Below, piece after piece: positions 14,674 through 20,230 of a stretch of 20,230 nucleotides of DNA. Within the stretch, counting starts at the first letter, position 1. Every line of letters begins with the position of its first letter. Source of the DNA: JBHEKP01 sp041859375 (GTDB taxonomy: Bacteria > Hydrogenedentota > Hydrogenedentia > Hydrogenedentales > CAITNO01); contig JBHEKP010000287.1 of assembly GCA_041859375.1 (NCBI GenBank), positions 1-20,230 on the forward strand, written 5' to 3'. Both the position numbers and the translations under genes were made by a program. The notes below the pieces were generated by a model. The model was given only the letters and a program-made list of their open reading frames with translations. It made no database searches and was not told the DNA's origin.

Positions 14674-17269
14674 CCGCCCGACCGAAAGGTTTGACGGCGA
14701 CCCTTCAAGCCGCCCCACCGAGCGCTTTGACGAGGCTTCGGAACGGGCCACGGAGCGCTTCGCGGAGGGGGGGGAAACCCGCGCCACCGCCCGTTTCGGC
14801 GGGGAGGAGGGCGCGGCCGCCCCGAGAATCGCCCACCCCTCTTCGCTGGGGGCGGGGGATGTTGTGGCCGACCGTTATGAGATTCTTGAGGGGCCCATCG
14901 GGGAGCCCACGGGCGAGGCGGAGGTCTACCGCTGCGCCGACCGGGAAAACGGGCAGGTTTTCGCCCTGAAGGTCTACCACGACAAGGCCGCCCCGAAGGA
15001 GGCCGTGCTCCAGAGCCTCCTGTCCATGCGGCACCCCGACGTCATCGCCCTGCACGGCTACGGCACCTGGGCGGGGCGGCTGTACGAGGTGATGGACTAC
15101 TGCGCGGGCGGAAGCCTTGCGGACCACATGCCCATCGGCGAGGCGGAGCTCCGGGTCCACCTCCGGGAGATAGCGCGGGGGCTGCGCTACCTGCACGAGG
15201 CGGGAATCATCCACCGCGACATCAAGCCCAACAACATGTTCTTCCGCGGCTTGGACAAGGAGAACCTGGTCATAGGCGACTTCGGCGTGAGCTCCATGCT
15301 GGAGGCCCCGGGCAAGGTGCGCCGCACCACCACGGCCGGTTTTTTCACGCTTGACTTCGCCGCGCCGGAGCTGATTGACGGCAAGGAGGTGGGGCCGAAG
15401 ACGGACTATTACGCGCTGGGGGTGACACTGCTGCACCTGCTGGAGGGGCGGTCCCCCTTCGCGGGCATGGACAGGAACACGGTGCTCGGGTGCCATTTCA
15501 GGGGCGCGGTGCCCCGGCCGAAGACGCTCTCCCCCGAATTCGCCAGGCTGATCAACGGGCTGCTCCGGGTGGAGCCCTCCCTGCGCTGGGGCTACCGGCA
15601 GGTGACGGCCTGGCTGCGGGGCGAGCCGGTGCTCACGGACAACGGCCTGCCGGACCATGAGACCGCGGCGGCGGGCAAGCGCATCCCGTACCGGAGCCTC
15701 CCCGCCATCACCACGCCCCGCGAGATGGCGCGGCGGCTCGGGGAATTCGACGTCGCCAAGGATCTGCTGCGCGGATTCGTCTCCCAGTGGCTCATGCTTT
15801 TCGACACCAAACTGGGGGCGCAGGCGGCGGCGCTGGAGGAGGAATTCTCCGACAACATCGAACTGGGCGTGTTCAAGCTGCGCTATGTGCTCGACCCCAC
15901 CCTGCCCCTGGAAATTGGAAGCCTTCAACTGGTGAGCGTCGCCCAGATGGTGGAGGCCCTTTCGGCGCACACCATCCCCTGCCGGGACGAATTCGGGAAG
16001 GCCCTGTTCAGCGGATGCATCGAGGTGTGGCTGGCGGCGCTTGGAAACACCCCCGAAATCAAGTCCCTTTCCCTGCGCGTGGCTTCGCTGCGCAGGCGGG
16101 TTTCCGACATTGATCTGGGGCTGTTCGCGCTGCTCCACACCCTTGACCCCGCCCGCCCGCTCAGGCTGGGCTCCTCGCTGGTGCGCACGCCGGAGGATTT
16201 GCCCGAGGCCATCGAGCGCACCCCCGGCATATCCATGATCCTGCGCCGGTACCTGTTCAAGGGCTGGATTGCCGAATGGCTGCGCGCCTCCTTTCCCGAC
16301 CGGCGGGAAGACCTTCTTTTTGTCGAAAAATGCGCGGAGGTCCACGAGAACAAGGACCCGGAGCTGGCCTACTTCTGCCTGCGCTGCCATTTTGATCCCG
16401 ACACCCCCATCCGCGTCGGATCCGCGCTGGCGAGAAGCCCGGAGGAGCTGGCGGCGGCGCTGTCCCAGACACCGGCGATGCGCCAGCAGGGCATCCGGCT
16501 GCTGCGGTCGGGCCACATCCGTTCCTGGCTGGTCTTCACCGGGCGGCTGAAGGAGCCCGCGCCGCTGGACGAGGTGATCATCGATCCGGTGGCCTCATGG
16601 GAGCGCAAGCTGGAGTCGGTGCTGCAACTGCTTGATCCGGGCATCGGAAAACCGGTGGTCATGGCCGACGCGGAGGAGCTGGACGGCGGAACGGTCACCA
16701 CGGAGGGGGGCAAGACCCTCAACCTGCTGGTGTTCAACGGCGGACGGGGCCATCTGTCCGGTTCGGTCACCCTGGCCACGGAGTCCACCGGGTTCATGAT
16801 GGTGGACCACCAGATTGAGGGGGAGCCCGTGGAGCTTGCCATCCACCTGGTGGGCCAGGGGCTGGACCCGGGCACCATCCAGGAGGCGCGGGTGGTGGTG
16901 GAGACCAACGGCGGCAACCTTTCCATCCCGGTGCGTTTCGAGGTGTCCCGGCCCGGCTGGCGGGTGCTTGGGCGCAGCCTGTGGATGGGCGCGCTGGCCG
17001 GTTTTCTTGCCGGGTTCTTCCGGCTCACCCTCCAGGCGGTGGATCCGCAAAAGACGCCGGGGCTGCTGCCCTGGGCGGACACGCGCCAGCCCGCCGATCT
17101 CCTGCGGATGTGGTCCTATGTGCCGCTCCTTCTCCTGCTTGCGACGGTGTTGCTCGCGGTGGTTTATTTCGCCCTGCGCATTTACCAGCGGGGCCGCGAC
17201 GAGTGGGGCGATTTCGCGGACGGGATCCCGGAGGTTGAGGAGCCGGAGGAAAGGGGGCGCTTCCAGTGA
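14666..17269 (+). CDS. Membrane-anchored Ser/Thr protein kinase with TERF and W-L repeats
   Basis: 867 aa. Residues 1-46 carry four R-[PA]-T-[EA]-R-F repeats. Residues about 70-330 are a Hanks-type kinase: loose Gly loop (IGEPTGEAEVY), K102, HRDIKPNN (D185), DFG (D205) and APE, so it should be catalytically active. From about 358 to 630 run four repeats with W-L at W375, W455, W538 and W621; the first three full units include D..LGLF..L...LDP..PLR.GS. A beta-rich Ig-like segment follows (about 670-765), then two membrane helices (about 771-790 and 815-840) and a short acidic tail. The kinase is probably cytosolic on the N-terminal side, and the W-L and Ig-like parts also lie before the first helix. 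The start at 14666 overlaps the phosphatase stop by 8 nt; longer upstream frames enter the PP2C gene. The FGE-domain gene overlaps its stop. Confidence 0.9.
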   Translation: MGDRPTERFDGDPSSRPTERFDEASERATERFAEGGETRATARFGGEEGAAAPRIAHPSSLGAGDVVADRYEILEGPIGEPTGEAEVYRCADRENGQVFALKVYHDKAAPKEAVLQSLLSMRHPDVIALHGYGTWAGRLYEVMDYCAGGSLADHMPIGEAELRVHLREIARGLRYLHEAGIIHRDIKPNNMFFRGLDKENLVIGDFGVSSMLEAPGKVRRTTTAGFFTLDFAAPELIDGKEVGPKTDYYALGVTLLHLLEGRSPFAGMDRNTVLGCHFRGAVPRPKTLSPEFARLINGLLRVEPSLRWGYRQVTAWLRGEPVLTDNGLPDHETAAAGKRIPYRSLPAITTPREMARRLGEFDVAKDLLRGFVSQWLMLFDTKLGAQAAALEEEFSDNIELGVFKLRYVLDPTLPLEIGSLQLVSVAQMVEALSAHTIPCRDEFGKALFSGCIEVWLAALGNTPEIKSLSLRVASLRRRVSDIDLGLFALLHTLDPARPLRLGSSLVRTPEDLPEAIERTPGISMILRRYLFKGWIAEWLRASFPDRREDLLFVEKCAEVHENKDPELAYFCLRCHFDPDTPIRVGSALARSPEELAAALSQTPAMRQQGIRLLRSGHIRSWLVFTGRLKEPAPLDEVIIDPVASWERKLESVLQLLDPGIGKPVVMADAEELDGGTVTTEGGKTLNLLVFNGGRGHLSGSVTLATESTGFMMVDHQIEGEPVELAIHLVGQGLDPGTIQEARVVVETNGGNLSIPVRFEVSRPGWRVLGRSLWMGALAGFLAGFFRLTLQAVDPQKTPGLLPWADTRQPADLLRMWSYVPLLLLLATVLLAVVYFALRIYQRGRDEWGDFADGIPEVEEPEERGRFQ
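14675..14797 (+). repeat. Four R-[PA]-T-[EA]-R-F peptide repeats in the kinase N-terminus
   Basis: RPTERF, RPTERF, RATERF and RATARF are centred on Thr 6, 18, 29 and 41, spaced 12, 11 and 12 residues, with acidic linkers between them. Each threonine follows a basic residue at -2. FHA domains bind phosphothreonine, and an FHA gene is two genes upstream, so these are plausible autophosphorylation and docking sites. The spacing and sequence are seen; the docking role is inference. Confidence 0.8.
15739..16540 (+). repeat. Protein-level W-L repeats (about 83 aa) in the kinase
   Basis: Four units are recognised by a G.I..WL helix with tryptophans at residues 375, 455, 538 and 621 (steps of 80, 83 and 83). 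Three are complete and share a middle D..LGLF.L.Y.LDP..PLR.GS.L and an end (S/T)PE(E/D)L..A(L/I). The fourth keeps only the first helix (GHIRSWL). I do not recognise the repeat family. It sits between the catalytic domain and the Ig-like/membrane part and may be a ligand- or partner-binding array. Confidence 0.7.
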
Positions 17270-18387
17270 ACCCGCGAATGACATGGGCGCTGGGGCTGGG
17301 AATCCCCCTGTTTTTCTGCGGGATGGTGTTCAGCCTGTTCTTGGTTTTTGACGACGCGGAACTGATAAGCGCCGCCAACGACACGCTGGCCCTGTTTGAC
17401 AGGGTGATGGGCATCATCCTCTTCCTGCCCCCGTATCTTTCCTGGGCGGTTGTGGGCTTTCTCGCTGGCGCGCTGGTGCATTTCGGGGTGTGGGAGGCGC
17501 GGCGGGTGACCACGCGCCAGCGCCTGACGCTGCTTTCGGCGGTGCTGATTGTCATGCTTTTGCTGCTGCTGGTGCAGCCCTTTTTCCTGGACCGGCCCCA
17601 GGCCGGGGGGAACGACGCCGTCCGGGCGAACGCGGGTCCGCTGGTGCCCACCGGGCCGGGCGGCCGCCGGGGGGCGTGGTGGCGGCCCGACTCCTACCGG
17701 CAGGCGGGCGCGGAGCGCGTCTTTGAGGGGATCACGTTTGTGTGGGTGCCCGCGGGCGTCTGCGTCATGGGCAGCCCGCAGTACGACCGCGACCGCACCG
17801 TGGACGAGACCCGGCGTCAGGCCGTGTTCCGGCGCGGGTTTTGGATGAGCCGCTGCGAGCTGGGCTGGGGGGACTATCTGCGCGTCATGAGGGAGCCGCC
17901 CCCCGGCATGACGCCGCCGGACGACCTGAACCTCCCCGTAAGCGGGCTGTCACTGGAGCAGGCGCGCGCGGTGGCGGGACGGATGAACCACGGCATGCCG
18001 GGCCCCTTCGCCCTGCCCACGGAGGCGCAGTGGGAGCATGCCTGCCGCGCCGACACCACCACCCGGTTTTATTTCGGCGATGACGCCGAAACCCTTCCGC
18101 AGCACGCCTGGTTTTCGGAAAACAGCGGCGGAAAACCCCATGCCTGCGCGGAACTGCCCCCCAACCCGTGGAACCTGCGCGATATTTTGGGGAATGTCGC
18201 GGAATGGTGCGACGGGTTGGGCGTGTTGGAACATGCGGCCAATGGAACACCGGAGTACGAGGTGTTCCGCGGCGGAAGCTGGCAGTCCGGCGCGGCCCAG
18301 TGCCGCGCCGCAGCCCGGGGCATCCACATCCCCGGACAAACCACGCCGCCGGAGGATGTGGGCATACGGCTTGTGCGGGAACCCTGA
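17266..18387 (+). CDS. Membrane protein with three N-terminal helices and an FGE-sulfatase-like domain
   Basis: 373 aa. Three hydrophobic helices lie at about 7-29, 50-74 and 85-108. A Gly/Pro-rich linker leads to an FGE/sulfatase-modifying-factor domain (about 150-373): FVWVPAGVCVMGSP, FALPTEAQWEHACRA, NLRDILGNVAEWC, FRGGSW and a final VGIRLV. True formylglycine-generating enzymes use two cysteines in GGS-x-x-C....C; here the first is Ser341 and only Cys346 remains, so oxidase activity is doubtful. The domain more likely acts as a binding module, as in many kinase-linked FGE-like proteins. The GTG at 17266 overlaps the kinase stop in GTGA; the stop is shared by 1 nt with the next start. With three helices and the domain after the last, the FGE part is probably outside the cytoplasm if the N-terminus is cytosolic. 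It may be an extracytoplasmic sensing partner of the kinase. Confidence 0.85.
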   Translation: MNPRMTWALGLGIPLFFCGMVFSLFLVFDDAELISAANDTLALFDRVMGIILFLPPYLSWAVVGFLAGALVHFGVWEARRVTTRQRLTLLSAVLIVMLLLLLVQPFFLDRPQAGGNDAVRANAGPLVPTGPGGRRGAWWRPDSYRQAGAERVFEGITFVWVPAGVCVMGSPQYDRDRTVDETRRQAVFRRGFWMSRCELGWGDYLRVMREPPPGMTPPDDLNLPVSGLSLEQARAVAGRMNHGMPGPFALPTEAQWEHACRADTTTRFYFGDDAETLPQHAWFSENSGGKPHACAELPPNPWNLRDILGNVAEWCDGLGVLEHAANGTPEYEVFRGGSWQSGAAQCRAAARGIHIPGQTTPPEDVGIRLVREP

Positions 18388-20230
18388 TGTCTGGCAATTC
18401 ACACAGTCCTGGAACGGTTTCGCGGCGCTCCTTTCTGGCGGGGGCTGCGGTGTGCGCGGGCCTGTTTTCCATCAAGGCGGGGGCCGTTCGCGGGCCGGGC
18501 CGGGTGGTCATGCTGGGTTTTGACGGCATGGAGCCGAAGATTGTCCGGGAGATGCTGGAACGGGGCGAGCTGCCCAACCTGGACAGGCTGCGCCAGTCAG
18601 GGGCCTTTGCTGAACTGGCCACCACCGCCCCGCCCCAGTCGCCCGTGGCGTGGAATTCCTTTGCCACCTGCGTGAATCCGGGCGGCCACAATATTTTCGA
18701 CTTCATCCGCCGCAATCCCGCCGGGGCGGCGGGACCGCTGCCATTGGTGGGAACGGGAAAGTTGGAACCGGCGGCGCTGGGCCCGGACGGGGCGGTTACC
18801 GCCCCGGCGCACGGGGTGACCTACCGTAAGGGGACGCCCTTCTGGGCGGCGGCGGACGGGCAGGGGCTGAGTTCCCGCATCCTCAACGTGCCCTTTATTT
18901 TTCCCTCGGACCCCTTGAAGCACGGTTCCATGCTGTGCGGACTCGGCGTGCCCGATCTGCGCGGCACCACCAGCACCTATTTCAGCCTGTCGGACCGTTT
19001 TTCCCCGGAGGAACTGTCTGAAAAGCTGGCGGGGGGCAGGCGTCTTCCCCTTCAGTTTGACGGCAGCGATTCCGCGGTGGTGGAACTGACGGGGCCGCGC
19101 GACGCGCGGGTACCCTTTGGCAGGCCCGGCGCATATGCCCCCGTGGAGTTGCGGATTTCGGTGGACCGTCAGGCCGGACGGGGCCGGGTGGAGTCCGGCG
19201 GCAAACAGGTGGAACTGGCGCGCGGGGAATGGTCGGACTGGCTGGAGCTCCATTTCAAGGTGTCGGACAAATACGCCGTGGAGGGGATCACCCGTTTTTA
19301 TCCCATGGCGCTGGGCACGGGGGAGGGGGTCCGCCTTTACGCAGCCTGCGCGCAGTTTCATCCGCGCGCGCCCTACGCGCCCTTCACCCATCCCGACGAC
19401 TACGCCGCCTCGCTGGCGGAACGGTTCGGACTTTACAAGACCGTCGGCTGGTCCTATGACACGAACGCCCTGCGCCAAAACGATTTGGACGAGGACGCCT
19501 TCCTGAAGGACGTGGAGCAGACCATGGCGTGGCACGAACGGCTCACGCTGGACGAGCTGGACCGGGGCGGGGCGGACCTGTTCATCAGCGCATGGACCGC
19601 CACCGACCGGGTGGGCCACATGTTCTGGCGCTTCCGCGACGGAAAGCACCCGCTGCACGATCCCGGCGCGCCGGAACGGTGGCGGACGGCGCTGGAGATG
19701 ACCTACAGGAAGGCGGACGCCATCACCGGCCGTGTCATGGAGCGGCTGCGCGGCGACGACACGCTCTTCGTTCTTTCGGATCACGGCTTCGGCACCTGGC
19801 GCACGGGGTTCCACCTGAACACCTGGCTGCGCGACAACGGCTATCTCGCCGTGGCGGATCCCAGGGCCGCCGCCGGGGGCTTTCTCCAGGGGGTGGACTG
19901 GGCGAATACCCGCGCCTACAGCGTGGGGCTCAGTTCGCTCTACCTGAACCTGAAGGGCCGCGAAACGGTTGGCGTCGTTTCGCCCGACGGGGCGGACGCG
20001 CTCATCGCCGAGCTGCGGGAAAAGCTGGCCGGGGTCAAGGATCCCGCCACGGGCGCGCCTGTCTTTGCCGCCCTGCACCCGCGCGGGGTGAACAGGGGCG
20101 GGGCCATGGACCAGGCGCCGGACATCGTGCTGGGCTATGCCGCCGCGTACCAGAGCGCCAAGGACTGCGCGCTCGGCGCGGTGGGGGAGGCGCTCTTCGA
20201 GCCAAACGCCGACAAGTGGGGCGGCGAGCA
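18387..20230 (+). CDS. TAT-exported AlkP-superfamily phosphodiesterase/phosphatase (partial, runs off the window)
   Basis: At least 614 codons are open from the ATG at 18387 to the window edge, with no stop. It overlaps the preceding stop by 1 nt (TGATG). A twin-arginine leader (SRRSFLAG, residues 12-19) predicts export of the folded metalloenzyme. Superfamily metal and active-site residues fall in order: D46 in GFDGM, nucleophile region QSPVAW (S85), D407 and H411 in TDRVGHMFW, SDHG (D465, H466), and H476 in GFHLNTW. This pattern matches nucleotide pyrophosphatase/phosphodiesterase and phosphoglycerate-mutase-like members, which hydrolyse phosphoesters or phosphodiesters with two metals. The region between about 190 and 330 is a family-variable insert. 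Exported, planctomycete-style members are common next to carbohydrate genes. Its link with the kinase locus rests only on the 1-nt overlap. Substrate unknown; the C-terminus is missing. Confidence 0.88.
   Translation, partial: MSGNSHSPGTVSRRSFLAGAAVCAGLFSIKAGAVRGPGRVVMLGFDGMEPKIVREMLERGELPNLDRLRQSGAFAELATTAPPQSPVAWNSFATCVNPGGHNIFDFIRRNPAGAAGPLPLVGTGKLEPAALGPDGAVTAPAHGVTYRKGTPFWAAADGQGLSSRILNVPFIFPSDPLKHGSMLCGLGVPDLRGTTSTYFSLSDRFSPEELSEKLAGGRRLPLQFDGSDSAVVELTGPRDARVPFGRPGAYAPVELRISVDRQAGRGRVESGGKQVELARGEWSDWLELHFKVSDKYAVEGITRFYPMALGTGEGVRLYAACAQFHPRAPYAPFTHPDDYAASLAERFGLYKTVGWSYDTNALRQNDLDEDAFLKDVEQTMAWHERLTLDELDRGGADLFISAWTATDRVGHMFWRFRDGKHPLHDPGAPERWRTALEMTYRKADAITGRVMERLRGDDTLFVLSDHGFGTWRTGFHLNTWLRDNGYLAVADPRAAAGGFLQGVDWANTRAYSVGLSSLYLNLKGRETVGVVSPDGADALIAELREKLAGVKDPATGAPVFAALHPRGVNRGGAMDQAPDIVLGYAAAYQSAKDCALGAVGEALFEPNADKWGGE

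Noticed and set aside
13849..17269. Type VI secretion kinase/phosphatase/FHA control module
   Set aside because: The trio fits, but no secretion structural gene (sheath, baseplate, TssM, Hcp, VgrG) is in the window and the AAA+ protein lacks an evident ClpV N-domain. Kept only as an analogy.

Overview
The window is high-GC bacterial DNA with dense coding, short intergenic gaps and several families of short intergenic repeats. Two enzymes carry twin-arginine (RRSFL) leaders: a Gfo/Idh/MocA oxidoreductase and an AlkP-superfamily phosphohydrolase. A large multidomain glycosidase-like protein and a Ser/Thr kinase plus FGE-domain signalling set are also present. This combination is typical of Planctomycetota, Lentisphaerota or Hydrogenedentota-like environmental bacteria. 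That assignment is inferred from gene style only; there is no rRNA or marker gene here.

Left part (1-984) has no convincing gene. It holds two adjacent perfect palindromes (168-188 and 196-220), a GC-rich array of GCGAAGG-type repeats (593-813), a perfect 27-bp direct repeat (703-729 and 742-768) and a plausible promoter (921-949). Next come a monoacylglycerol-lipase-like alpha/beta hydrolase (985-1818), a solitary secreted sugar-type substrate-binding protein (1926-2915) and an overlapping glycosidase-like protein (2845-5103). A convergent TAT-exported Gfo/Idh/MocA oxidoreductase follows (5115-6431, minus). These look like ordinary carbohydrate or lipid metabolism.

The centre and right (6557-18387) form the notable locus, two divergent operons fired from a 123-bp intergenic region at 10511-10633. 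Leftward, three tandem paralogues of about 430 aa (A 9203-10510, B 7865-9172, C 6557-7828) belong to a family I do not recognise. Each has a variable hydrophobic or amphipathic N-terminus, a helical coiled-coil middle, a conserved C-terminal alpha/beta-like domain and an acidic tail ending in a shared R-[RH]-[FY] peptide. Rightward, a translationally coupled operon encodes a two-part AAA+ ATPase (degenerate first half, ClpB-D2-like second half), an NrdG-like radical SAM protein, a zinc-ribbon/FHA protein, a PP2C phosphatase, a membrane Ser/Thr kinase and a membrane-anchored FGE-domain protein. The kinase has four N-terminal R-[PA]-T-[EA]-R-F repeats and about four W-L repeats of roughly 83 aa.

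My reading, which is inference, is a phosphorylation-switched AAA+ remodelling system. The kinase and phosphatase set the state of threonines, possibly in the kinase's own TERF repeats. The FHA protein reads that state. The AAA+ protein, perhaps with the radical SAM protein, acts on the three paralogues. The kinase/phosphatase/FHA trio resembles control modules of type VI secretion and of some bacterial conflict systems, but no secretion or effector gene is visible.

The window closes inside a TAT-exported AlkP-superfamily phosphodiesterase/phosphatase (18387 to the edge), whose start touches the stop of the FGE gene.
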